Shown here one piece after another: positions 1-8,328 of a DNA stretch of 64,000 nucleotides. Below the pieces are notes generated by a model that worked only from the letters and a program-made list of their open reading frames with translations, ran no database searches and was not told the origin of the DNA. This DNA comes from Chthonomonadaceae bacterium (GTDB taxonomy: Bacteria; Armatimonadota; Chthonomonadetes; Chthonomonadales; Chthonomonadaceae): NCBI GenBank assembly GCA_027450145.1, contig DAIDKH010000011.1:1-64000 (forward strand). The letters are read 5' to 3'. Within the stretch, counting starts at the first letter, position 1. Each line of letters starts with the position of its first letter. The translations under genes were made by a program, and so were the position numbers.

Positions 1-687
1 TTGCAGGGCGCACCTGGAGAAATGCTCGGTATCGGTGGTGTAGATGGAAACGGGCAAAACGAACTTGCTGAGGTGCTCGTGGGGCTTCGGTCAGTGACAT
101 CCGGTACTCTAACCTGGAACGGACACAAATACCAGCCTGGCAGCAATCCAACCGTCGGCTTCATCCCGCAAGATCGGCGAAAGAATGGCCTTGCAACCGC
201 GATGTCCGTTGAGGAAAATCTGCTTTTTCAGGCCGTGCAAGAGCCTTCATTTGCACGCGGGCCATTTCTGGATAAACGCAAACTTCACGGTGTAGCAGCG
301 GAATTGGTATCCACGTTCGATATCCGAAGTGCCAGCCTATCAACCGCAGTCTCATCACTATCTGGCGGTAACCAACAGAAGATTGTCGCAGCTCGAGCAC
401 TCTATTCCAAACCTGATTTAATTGTGGCAGTTAACCCTACCCGTGGACTGGACATAGGTGCGACGCGTTTTGTTCACGAGCAGCTCGTAGCAGCTAGTCG
501 ACGTGGAGCTGCAGTGGTGGTTTTATCAACTGATATCGACGAAATTGCTGCGTTGTCCCACAGAACAGCTATCATGGCTCGCGGTTCGGTTCAGGAATAC
601 GAAATTCGAGGTCAATCGGCCGAGGATATAGGATTGCTCCTGGGAGGCACAATGAACGGCGTCCAATCGAAAGACAGCCGTATATGA
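1..687 (+). CDS. Nucleoside/simple-sugar ABC importer ATPase, C-terminal half (partial)
   Basis: This is the second ATPase half of a dual-cassette importer ATPase of the YufO/NupA (BmpA-associated) type. It would hydrolyse ATP in the cytoplasm to drive uptake through the two permeases that follow. The frame enters from the left edge, so the first half is missing and TTG at base 1 is not a credible start. Visible features are the relaxed P-loop of the second domain (GVDGNGQNEL), the signature LSGGNQQKIVAARAL and the NPTRGLDIGA segment where Walker B and the D-loop sit. The stop overlaps the next start as ATGA, indicating translational coupling. A purine nucleoside substrate is inferred from the family and not shown by the sequence. 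Confidence 0.85.
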   Translation: MQGAPGEMLGIGGVDGNGQNELAEVLVGLRSVTSGTLTWNGHKYQPGSNPTVGFIPQDRRKNGLATAMSVEENLLFQAVQEPSFARGPFLDKRKLHGVAAELVSTFDIRSASLSTAVSSLSGGNQQKIVAARALYSKPDLIVAVNPTRGLDIGATRFVHEQLVAASRRGAAVVVLSTDIDEIAALSHRTAIMARGSVQEYEIRGQSAEDIGLLLGGTMNGVQSKDSRI

Positions 688-1790
688 TTACGCCGAACTC
701 TTCTCCACATCCCGCGCTAGCCAGACGCGTGGCCATTTGGCTATTGCAGGCGTTTGTAGCCGCGGTCTCATTTTTAGTGCTTCTTGCGGTCACTCTTACA
801 ATATTTGGCATCCATCCAAAATCCGCGCTACCCGCGATAGCTGACGGTGCATTTGGTGGATGGCAATACGGCCACATTTATGCTCTATCCGAAACCATTG
901 TAGAGGCGGTACCCCTCATCCTTACCGGTCTCGGCACCCTTGTGGCGTGGCAGGCAGGAATGTTTTCCATTGGGGGTGAAGGTCAGCTTCTCATTGGTGC
1001 GCTGACCGCAATGATTGTTGAGCATTTTGTCCACCACATTCCTGCGCCATTGATAACATTTCTGATGCTAATTGCATCTGTGATAGGTGGAGCAGTGTGG
1101 GGAGGTATTGCGGGCTGGCTGCGCACCACCCGCAACGTGCAAGAAGTCATAAGCACGATCATGCTGAATTACATTGCACTCTACCTCGTGGGGGCCTCAG
1201 TTCTTGGCCCACTGCAGGAGCCATCACACAGCGGACCCGAGACAGCTATCCTACCGGATCCTGTCCTTTTCGCTCACCTCATACCACCCGCATGGACTGG
1301 AGGCTTCACCGCAAGGCTACACACTGGCGTCATCATTGCGCTGCTTGCGGTGCCGCTTACCGCATTATGGCTGTACCGAACCCGCACAGGCTTCGCATTG
1401 CGTTTGAGCGGTCAGAACGCAGATGCTGCACGAACGGCCGGCTTTTCTGTTGACCGGGTAAGACTTACTGCAATGATTGTTTCTGGCGCTCTATGCGGCC
1501 TCGCAGGATCGGTACAGCTTCTTGGTGTGAGCGCGCGGCTCGACCAGCAGTTTTCTCCTGGCTGGGGCTACAGTGCAATTCCAGTTGCCCTCATGGGAGG
1601 GCTAACCCCGGGCGGCACGCTCATCTCCGCGCTGTTTTTCGGTGCACTTACGGCCGGAACGAATAGCGCAGAGCGCACGGTGGGGGTACCCGCAGTGGTG
1701 GCAGATGTTCTATTGGCAACATCTGTAATGGCCGTGGTGGCGATTAGAGCGTGGCGAGGACGTGCTCAAATGGCTTCGGGGGGAGATTAA
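684..1790 (+). CDS. Nucleoside-type ABC transporter permease (BPD_transp_2, YufP/NupB-like)
   Basis: An inner-membrane permease of 368 residues with about nine hydrophobic segments, of the branched-chain amino acid/simple-sugar permease superfamily. Typical family stretches are GMFSIGGEGQLLIGAL near residue 95 and the conserved RTTRNVQEVISTIMLNYIA segment around residue 148. The length fits YufP/NupB. The start overlaps the ATPase stop by 4 bp, and the second permease begins 5 bp after its stop, so the three genes form one operon with presumed pairing of unlike permeases. The substrate-binding lipoprotein (BmpA type) is not in the window and probably lies to the left. Confidence 0.85.
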   Translation: MITPNSSPHPALARRVAIWLLQAFVAAVSFLVLLAVTLTIFGIHPKSALPAIADGAFGGWQYGHIYALSETIVEAVPLILTGLGTLVAWQAGMFSIGGEGQLLIGALTAMIVEHFVHHIPAPLITFLMLIASVIGGAVWGGIAGWLRTTRNVQEVISTIMLNYIALYLVGASVLGPLQEPSHSGPETAILPDPVLFAHLIPPAWTGGFTARLHTGVIIALLAVPLTALWLYRTRTGFALRLSGQNADAARTAGFSVDRVRLTAMIVSGALCGLAGSVQLLGVSARLDQQFSPGWGYSAIPVALMGGLTPGGTLISALFFGALTAGTNSAERTVGVPAVVADVLLATSVMAVVAIRAWRGRAQMASGGD

Positions 1791-1795
1791 CGACT

Positions 1796-2743
1796 ATGGA
1801 TGCAACCGGCCTTGTCGCCAGCCTTTCGGGTTCAACGGCTCGCGCTGCCACACCACTTATTTTCGCCGCCTCCGGCGAGGTCCTCGTACAACAGAGTGGC
1901 GTCGTAAACGTCGGCTTAGAGGGCATTCTGCTTAGCAGTGCATTTGCAGCTACAATCGTGACCTACACGACTCACAACCCATGGTTCGGCCTGCTAGCCG
2001 CCCTGATTACTGGCGGCATCATGGCTGCTATATTTAGCGCATTTACAATTTACGGCGCCGCAGACCAAGTCGTGGTGGGCGTCGTATTGAACCTGTTTGC
2101 ATTGGGTGCAACCGGCACACTCTTCCGTATTCTCTTCGCAACTCATGCTGCGAAAACTAAAGAATTGCCATTCCTTTTCCACACACTCCCAATTTTAACC
2201 CCCTGCACGACTGTGGCAGTTGCGGCAGCGTGGTACCTACTTTACAAAACCCGCGTGGGCCTGGAAATACGCGCATGTGGCGAAAAACCATCGGCGGCAG
2301 CAGCAAGCGGTGTAAACGTCCTGCGCCTGCGAACTATTGTTACGATTTTAGGTGGTGTGCTTGCGGGAGCTGGCGGAGCATTTCTCTCTATTGGCCAAAA
2401 CAATGCATTTGCTGAAAACATGTCGGCGGGACGAGGATTTATTGCTCTTGCGATCGTTACCGCCGGTCGGTGGAATCCTATTGGCTGTTTAATCGCGGCG
2501 CTCGTGTTTGGTCTCTCGGATGCTCTGCAGTTTCTTGGCCAGGCAATTGGCCTAGACCACTACTACAGGCTACTTCTGAAACATCTCCACCTGCTCGCCA
2601 TCGCGAAACATTTTAACATGAATCATGTACCGTACAACCTATTTCTTGCAGTGCCATACGTAGTAACATTGGTGATTCTTATAGGAAGTAGTAAATCGAC
2701 GAGAGCACCGGCATCCTTGGGTAAACCCTACGTTAGGGTATAA
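1796..2743 (+). CDS. Nucleoside-type ABC transporter permease (BPD_transp_2, YufQ/NupC-like)
   Basis: The second inner-membrane permease of the importer, 315 residues. I place the start at ATG 1796, preceded by GGGGGAGA, because a longer GTG form would overlap the upstream permease by about 40 bp. The N-terminal segment [25 protein letters not shown] is the hallmark of this permease class, and [19 protein letters not shown] is the cytoplasmic-loop region that contacts the ATPase. With the preceding ATPase and permease it would form the ABB' core of a nucleoside importer. The C-terminal 80 residues are hydrophobic and a little longer than usual in the family. Confidence 0.85.
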   Translation: MDATGLVASLSGSTARAATPLIFAASGEVLVQQSGVVNVGLEGILLSSAFAATIVTYTTHNPWFGLLAALITGGIMAAIFSAFTIYGAADQVVVGVVLNLFALGATGTLFRILFATHAAKTKELPFLFHTLPILTPCTTVAVAAAWYLLYKTRVGLEIRACGEKPSAAAASGVNVLRLRTIVTILGGVLAGAGGAFLSIGQNNAFAENMSAGRGFIALAIVTAGRWNPIGCLIAALVFGLSDALQFLGQAIGLDHYYRLLLKHLHLLAIAKHFNMNHVPYNLFLAVPYVVTLVILIGSSKSTRAPASLGKPYVRV

Positions 2744-2780
2744 ACATAGAAGTTGCAGAGCAACTTGTAGGAATTACAAT

Positions 2781-3350
2781 ATGATTTCCAAATTGGAAGA
2801 GCTGTACTCGCAGGTACTAACGGAACTCGGCGAAGACACGAACCGCGAAGGACTGCAAAAGACACCTCACCGTGTAGCCGAAGCTATGCAATTCGTAACT
2901 CAAGGTTATCATCAGGACCTGGTTACGATTGTGAATGACGCCATATTCCATGAGACATCCGATGATATGGTGGTTGTTCGTGACATTGAATTCTTCTCAA
3001 TGTGCGAACATCACATGTTCCCATTTTTCGGCCACGCTAATATTGCATACATACCAGACGGCAAAATCATTGGCCTATCTAAACTCGCCCGCATAGTCGA
3101 CATGTTCGCACGTAGACTTCAAGTTCAAGAGCGCATGACGGCCCAGATTGCAGAAGCGATTGACGAGGTTTTAGATCCCGCAGGGGTCGCGGTGGTGATT
3201 AAGGCCCGTCACCTCTGCATGATGGCACGGGGGGTAGAAAAGAAGAGCAGCGAAATGATAACTAGTCATGTACTGGGGGCTTTTAGAAAAGACCGGTCCA
3301 CCCGTGCGGAGCTCATGGATCTTTTGAACAGCCGCACAGGTCCGTACTGA
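2781..3350 (+). CDS. folE: GTP cyclohydrolase I
   Basis: Converts GTP to 7,8-dihydroneopterin triphosphate plus formate, the first step of tetrahydrofolate (and in some bacteria queuosine) synthesis, in the cytoplasm. The 189-residue length is normal for the family. The zinc ligands are all present: Cys75 and His78 in [12 protein letters not shown] and Cys146 in [11 protein letters not shown]. The EHH and QVQERMT motifs and the Ser-Lys pair of GLSKLARIV are also typical. The gene lies 37 bp after the nucleoside permease on the same strand, so co-transcription is possible but not required. It converges with the next gene; a small perfect hairpin (TGAATT/AATTCA, 3355-3370) lies in the 30-bp gap. 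Confidence 0.95.
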   Translation: MISKLEELYSQVLTELGEDTNREGLQKTPHRVAEAMQFVTQGYHQDLVTIVNDAIFHETSDDMVVVRDIEFFSMCEHHMFPFFGHANIAYIPDGKIIGLSKLARIVDMFARRLQVQERMTAQIAEAIDEVLDPAGVAVVIKARHLCMMARGVEKKSSEMITSHVLGAFRKDRSTRAELMDLLNSRTGPY

Positions 3351-3380
3351 ATAATGAATTTCGCAATTCAGTTGTATCTA

Positions 3381-5345
3381 CTACGTTCGCACGGCCTTGA
3401 GAAAGGCGCTGAAAACCGTACAAGACTGGATCTCTTGAGCACCTGAAAGCTCCCCGCCCTTAGGGGTAACCCAAATATCGCGACCTACCAGTTTGAGAGT
3501 GCCGGATGTCTGGTTACTAAAGACCGCGAGCCGCGAGCCCGTAGTGCGCAGCACTGGATCATGACAAATGCCACTCCAGAGTGGCAAAAACCCGGCAGCT
3601 GCAGCGATAGACCGGATGAGTGCACCGGTCACTACAGGCGTCATGACCTGAATAGACGTCCACGACGTGTGTCGAAGAATGGCCATCCCTGGCTTGCCAG
3701 CAGAATTCGTCGCAGCTCGAACCGCTAACCGGTCGGTAATTGTAAAGGTGGGGCTTACCGATAACGGTGTGCCCAGTCGATCCCCTTCTTTAAGGCTGTT
3801 GATTACACTATCTTTACAGGACACGATGCGAACCTGCAGTCCGCATTCACTCTCTTCGCGTTTTACTTTCATGCCTGTTAATCGCGCGATGTTCTCGGCG
3901 GTTGCCCCGCTTTCGCCCTGAAGGCCAACACCCCAGAACCAGACAATAGTCTGGTTTCGATTCTTAAGACGACCCTCCAGTTTTTGCCTATCCGAATCCG
4001 ACAGGTAATACAGGTTGGCAACCAGCGAAATAGGGTGAACGGGAAAGTCCTTACGGTAAAGATCTGAGAAGTGGTACACATCAAACGAAAGACCGCTCAT
4101 TGCCGTTTCCCGCACAAGATCGCAACAAGCGGCATCGTTCACACGCCGGGCGGCCTCACTCTGCGTGGTAGTACGCAACGAAGCCGAGTCAATGAATGCT
4201 GCTATAGAACAGGATCTGGAACCCTCCTTCGCCTGTGGCAATTTCATATGTACTAATGCAGCCGCCCAGTCATCGGTGCGGGGCCCCATCGGTACCATCA
4301 GGCCCGCCTGATGCACGGATACCAATGCGGCGCCCATTTCCGTCAAAGCGAGTTCCTGCTGAATCATCATCCTGCCGCGTAGCCCGAGGCTGCCCGTAAT
4401 CAATCGAACCACCGCATTGCAGCCTTCAGTGGGCCCCAGAAAGAAGTCGATATCGCTGCTGTCCATCAGGGTCTCTGCAACTCCTCCGGGTGTAGGCGAA
4501 CCGGCGTGGAGTGCGGCACAGTTGGCTCCAACCAAGGTAGCAGGACTGGCAACTTTAGCGGCGCCTGCTAGTGACAGAACAGCATTATTGATCGATGATT
4601 GAACGGTGTCCCAGTAATCAGCTAGCGCGATGTCAGTCATCCCTGCGCGGGCAAAGACAACATTCGTTTCCGATTTGCGTTCTAAAAGCCGAGGACACCG
4701 GATAGTGTGAAAATCCAGTGTTGGTTCGTTCCAGGCTTGACGAAGTAGCGATACATTCTTTCTATACCGGTCTCGTGCCAGCAGACGCAGCCGATCAGTC
4801 ATGGCTCGCCCTGTATCGCGTAATCTTGGATCCGTCACGAGCCCCCAGCCACCGACGGCGGTGCCTATAACAACACCTGAAAGAGGGTGATTGAGTGGTG
4901 CCGACACGAGCCTTGCGATCACGGCCTCTGCCGTGCGCAGCCACCGTTGTGAGGCCCAGGAAACGAGTTGACCTCGTAGCCCAGGACAATTTGCCGTTTC
5001 ATGGCTGTTGGCTTGTAACCACTCGGCGGACGGCTCACAATTCCACTCAAGAATAACATAACAGTGTGGTGCGACTTTGTGAATCGGAGCAATTGCAGCT
5101 TGTAGAAACGCCGCAAGGGATTCTCTATCGTCCGTAAAAGGCACATCGTATCCGCGCAATATAAACATCTGAACACCAGCGTTTGCGGCTGCCACAATCT
5201 CATGTTCATTGGATGTAGGAAGTACAACTGCAATAAGGCCTGGTACCTGCTTACCATTAGAGAAAAAGGCGGCTCGTCCTGAATGTTGGCGAATTTCAAG
5301 TCCCGCCTGTTGTTTTGGTTCTGGACGATTACTTACAATATTCAA
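3381..5345 (-). CDS. Glycoside-hydrolase-like (clan A/GH42-type) protein, function unknown
   Basis: A 654-residue protein with no signal peptide, so probably cytoplasmic. Residues about 35-330 look like a TIM-barrel glycosidase fold, with segments such as GVQMFILRGYDVPF, YVILEWNCEPSAEWL and GVVIGTAVGGWG. Residues about 390-600 include FWGVGLQGESGATAENIARLTGM, which resembles the trimerisation/GATase-like module of GH42 beta-galactosidases. I could not confirm the paired catalytic glutamates, so activity is uncertain. The start is TTG at 5345, with AAGGA about 7 bases upstream. The gene converges with folE and ends on its own. Similar large degenerate GH42-like proteins recur in Armatimonadota; this placement is from memory and not from alignment. 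Confidence 0.5.
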   Translation of the reverse strand: MNIVSNRPEPKQQAGLEIRQHSGRAAFFSNGKQVPGLIAVVLPTSNEHEIVAAANAGVQMFILRGYDVPFTDDRESLAAFLQAAIAPIHKVAPHCYVILEWNCEPSAEWLQANSHETANCPGLRGQLVSWASQRWLRTAEAVIARLVSAPLNHPLSGVVIGTAVGGWGLVTDPRLRDTGRAMTDRLRLLARDRYRKNVSLLRQAWNEPTLDFHTIRCPRLLERKSETNVVFARAGMTDIALADYWDTVQSSINNAVLSLAGAAKVASPATLVGANCAALHAGSPTPGGVAETLMDSSDIDFFLGPTEGCNAVVRLITGSLGLRGRMMIQQELALTEMGAALVSVHQAGLMVPMGPRTDDWAAALVHMKLPQAKEGSRSCSIAAFIDSASLRTTTQSEAARRVNDAACCDLVRETAMSGLSFDVYHFSDLYRKDFPVHPISLVANLYYLSDSDRQKLEGRLKNRNQTIVWFWGVGLQGESGATAENIARLTGMKVKREESECGLQVRIVSCKDSVINSLKEGDRLGTPLSVSPTFTITDRLAVRAATNSAGKPGMAILRHTSWTSIQVMTPVVTGALIRSIAAAAGFLPLWSGICHDPVLRTTGSRLAVFSNQTSGTLKLVGRDIWVTPKGGELSGAQEIQSCTVFSAFLKAVRT

Positions 5346-5361
5346 TAAATATTCCTTGTGT

Positions 5362-6678
5362 TTAGAATGGTTTTACGGGAACGCCGTTCTTGCGAACCTC
5401 AAAATGGCAATGTGGACCGGTTGCCATGCCGGTCATGCCCACCAGTGCGATTACATGACCTTGCTGTACACGCTCACCAACATGAACCAGTATACGCGAA
5501 CAGTGAGCATAAAGTGTGGTTAGGCCCCCGCCATGATCAATGATTACGGTGTTACCATATCCACGAACATAATGGGCAAGGATTACCGTACCGGTTCCCG
5601 CTGCGTGAATGGGCGTCCCCATTGGCGCGCCGATATCTACACCAGTGTGCATCAACCATCGATGCAGGATTGGGTGGAATCGCATTCCAAACGGCGAAGT
5701 TATCGGCCCATTAAGAGGACGAATAAATCGGCCACGCCAAATAGGCGCTTCTCGAAAGTGCGCTTCAGCGGTGCGCTTTTCCTCTCGGGTATGATGAGGA
5801 TGCGCTGCCTCCCATGCTTCCTCCTCGGCCTTACGTCGTTCATCCAACTCGTACGAAAGCAACCGGACAGTGTTTGTCATAGCAGCCGCTTCGCTCGCCA
5901 TCACATCTAGTTGATCCTGTTCCTGCTGCCGCTGCACGTAGGTATCCTGCAGTGCACTGTTATCCTGCGCCATTGATGCGAGATACGCTTCTTTGTGCCG
6001 CTCGAACCTCACCGCCAATTCGCGCTGCTGCTGCTCCTCGCGCTCTATGCGCACCCGAGTTTGCTGGAGGTGAACCATATTTCGCTGAATCGAACCTATC
6101 AGATTGACATCGCTCTGAACAATCTGATGAATGTACAACTTGCGTGCCAGCAGTTCCTGAATCGATCGGGCTTGCAGCAGAACCTGCGCATACGTCGTTT
6201 CTCCGCGCATATATGCGGCACGCACCCTGTCTGACAGGAGCTGACGTCGCTTTCGCAACTTCGTGCGCGTGTTTACCCAATCTAGCAGAGTATGGTAATG
6301 ACGCGTTTGAAGCGATTGCATGGTGTTGCTAACCGAAATGAGGGACGCGCGGGCCGCTTCTACCCGAACGCGCTTTTTTGAAATGGAACGGTGCAGGTGG
6401 TTTGCTTGCCGATCTGCTTCGTGTATTCGGCTTCGAATCACTACGAGGTTATGATGAAGGCTGCTTAACTTTGCGGCAAGTTTTCGCTTCCGTAAAATAG
6501 CAGCATGGGCTTCCGATAAAGTGATGACCTTATGCACGGGTCTTTTCTTACGGTAATGTACAATAACGCGCCTATATCGCCTTTTCCGTGTATGCCTATG
6601 CGATGCCATTGTCGGCGATGAGGTAGCGAGCAATATCATGCACAGCAGTACTACGAGGCTTACCAGCTTCTTCATCAT
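5362..6678 (-). CDS. EnvC/PcsB-like coiled-coil murein hydrolase, M23 (LytM) peptidase
   Basis: A 438-residue exported cell-wall hydrolase that would cut peptide cross-links during division under FtsEX control. Residues 1-25 form a signal peptide ending near MASH. Residues about 30-300 are a charged Arg/Lys/Glu/Gln-rich coiled coil, and residues about 320-438 are an M23 domain. The zinc-site motifs HTGVDIG and HCHFEVR are both intact. The start ATG overlaps the ftsX stop as ATGA, the last gene of a PBP-ftsE-ftsX-peptidase operon. E. coli EnvC has a catalytically dead LytM domain, whereas this protein looks enzymatically competent, as in Gram-positive PcsB/RipC systems. Confidence 0.88.
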   Translation of the reverse strand: MMKKLVSLVVLLCMILLATSSPTMASHRHTRKRRYRRVIVHYRKKRPVHKVITLSEAHAAILRKRKLAAKLSSLHHNLVVIRSRIHEADRQANHLHRSISKKRVRVEAARASLISVSNTMQSLQTRHYHTLLDWVNTRTKLRKRRQLLSDRVRAAYMRGETTYAQVLLQARSIQELLARKLYIHQIVQSDVNLIGSIQRNMVHLQQTRVRIEREEQQQRELAVRFERHKEAYLASMAQDNSALQDTYVQRQQEQDQLDVMASEAAAMTNTVRLLSYELDERRKAEEEAWEAAHPHHTREEKRTAEAHFREAPIWRGRFIRPLNGPITSPFGMRFHPILHRWLMHTGVDIGAPMGTPIHAAGTGTVILAHYVRGYGNTVIIDHGGGLTTLYAHCSRILVHVGERVQQGHVIALVGMTGMATGPHCHFEVRKNGVPVKPF

Positions 6679-7565
6679 AGACGCACAAACCGGTGTATTG
6701 CCAGGATGCTCCCGGTTAGGCCCACCAGCGCACCTGTTAAACCCAGAAAAATAAATACCTGCAACGGACCAATTGCAGCAGATGCATGGGCTATAAGCGG
6801 TGAATGAAGTGTTTGGGTGAACCTTGACACTTGCGCAGCAGCAATAATCAACGCTATAGATGCGATTAACGACCCGCAGATACCGTGAAAAAGACCTTCA
6901 AAGATGAGGGGACATCGTATGAACCAGGGAGTTGCCCCCACAAGCTTCATTATTTGGAGTTCTCGTCTTCTAGAGTACACCGTGAGGCGAATTGTGTTGT
7001 ACACGATAAGGAGAGTTGCCGCAGCAAGGGCGAACGCAACAGCCAGGCCAATGTTGCGAACAATGGCGGCAAATCCCATCAATACGCCAACTTCGTAATC
7101 GGCATCGTTCACCTGCATAATTTGCGGAAACTGTTTCTGGGTCTTGAGCCAATGCGCCAGTTGGGACACTTTGTCGCTGGAACGGGCCTGCACTTGCAGC
7201 CGATCCATAAGCGGATTATCCTGTAATGCAGTCGTTAGAGTTGGATCACTGCTACCCAATTTCGCCCATGCCTGTTCCTTGGTTGTAAGCGTCACAGCCC
7301 GGACCATTGGATTGCCCTTCAGGGCGGTCTGCACAGCCAAAGTCTCCTCGCGGGTTGTGGCTGGTTTCATGAAGACATCAATCACATTAAACTGCTCTGG
7401 TTCCTGAGCTACGATTTCGTGAATACGATAGGCAGTCCAGGTTGTTCCCCCCAAAACCATGAGGGTAACGGCTACAGTGGCGAGTGCCGCGAGAGACATC
7501 CATAGATGACGGCGTATATTCAACCACCCTTCATGAAGCAGGAACCCTACGCTGTTAATGTTCAT
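6675..7565 (-). CDS. ftsX: Cell division protein FtsX
   Basis: The inner-membrane permease-like partner of FtsE. It transmits ATP-driven conformational change to periplasmic cell-wall hydrolases at the septum. In 296 residues it has an N-terminal transmembrane helix (about residues 20-45), a large extracytoplasmic loop (about 50-165) and three C-terminal helices, the standard FtsX topology. The segment RRRELQIMKLVGATPWFIRCPLIFEG is the conserved cytoplasmic coupling region. I chose ATG 7565, which overlaps the ftsE stop as ATGA; the longer upstream frame lies inside ftsE. The downstream M23 peptidase is probably its periplasmic client. Confidence 0.92.
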   Translation of the reverse strand: MNINSVGFLLHEGWLNIRRHLWMSLAALATVAVTLMVLGGTTWTAYRIHEIVAQEPEQFNVIDVFMKPATTREETLAVQTALKGNPMVRAVTLTTKEQAWAKLGSSDPTLTTALQDNPLMDRLQVQARSSDKVSQLAHWLKTQKQFPQIMQVNDADYEVGVLMGFAAIVRNIGLAVAFALAAATLLIVYNTIRLTVYSRRRELQIMKLVGATPWFIRCPLIFEGLFHGICGSLIASIALIIAAAQVSRFTQTLHSPLIAHASAAIGPLQVFIFLGLTGALVGLTGSILAIHRFVRL

Positions 7566-8323
7566 ACCGCCTCTCCACAATCTTCCAGAACGCCCCGGCC
7601 ATACCGTCCACACGCTTCATCGCGCACGAGTACTCCGTCCGCGAACTCCAGAACCCGTCGCGCACTCCTATCCACAATGGCAACGTCGTGAGTTGCAACA
7701 AGAACCGTGGCACCGGTTGCATTAATGTCGTGCAACAGTTCAACAATTCCTAGCGATGTCTCAGGATCGAGGTTACCCGTGGGTTCATCGGCGAGCAACA
7801 GCGACGGGCGATTTACCAGCGCGCGGGCAATGGCAACACGCTGTTGTTCGCCACCTGAAAGCTGCCCGGGGAACGCGTCTGGCCGAGACTGTAATCCCAC
7901 GAGTTCGAGTACCTCGGGAAGCCTCCTTATAACCTCGCGGCGCCCAGCCCCAGTGACTCGCATAGCAAACGCAACGTTTTCGTAAACAGTGCGATCTGGC
8001 AGGAGGCCAAAGTTCTGGTACACCACGCCTACACGTCGCCGCAGTGCAGGTATCTGATTAACTTTCATACCGGATACATCGCACCCCTCAACGAAAATCG
8101 TTCCAGATGTGCATGATTCTTCATGCGTGAGCAGTTTGAGCAACGTCGACTTTCCGGCGCCACTTGCCCCTACAATGAATACAAACTCGCCCGCGCCAAT
8201 CTCCAGGGACACGTTAGACAGTGCCTGACAGTGCCCTGGATAGAGCACGGACACCGATTTGAGCGCAATTGCAATGCGCTGGCTAACAGGTTGCGTGGCA
8301 ACACTGGCAGTAGTGGTTGTCAT
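7562..8323 (-). CDS. ftsE: Cell division ATP-binding protein FtsE
   Basis: A cytoplasmic ABC ATPase that pairs with FtsX to regulate septal peptidoglycan hydrolysis. Walker A is GASGAGKST, the signature is [15 protein letters not shown] and Walker B with the D-loop is [12 protein letters not shown], as in other FtsE proteins. The start is ATG 8323, giving 253 residues; in-frame sequence upstream overlaps the PBP gene and does not resemble FtsE. About 18 extra N-terminal residues (a Thr/Ser/Val stretch) precede the conserved core, and the C-terminus is slightly extended past the H-loop. It sits 5 bp after the PBP stop and overlaps ftsX by 4 bp. Confidence 0.93.
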   Translation of the reverse strand: MTTTTASVATQPVSQRIAIALKSVSVLYPGHCQALSNVSLEIGAGEFVFIVGASGAGKSTLLKLLTHEESCTSGTIFVEGCDVSGMKVNQIPALRRRVGVVYQNFGLLPDRTVYENVAFAMRVTGAGRREVIRRLPEVLELVGLQSRPDAFPGQLSGGEQQRVAIARALVNRPSLLLADEPTGNLDPETSLGIVELLHDINATGATVLVATHDVAIVDRSARRVLEFADGVLVRDEACGRYGRGVLEDCGEAV

Positions 8324-8328
8324 AACAG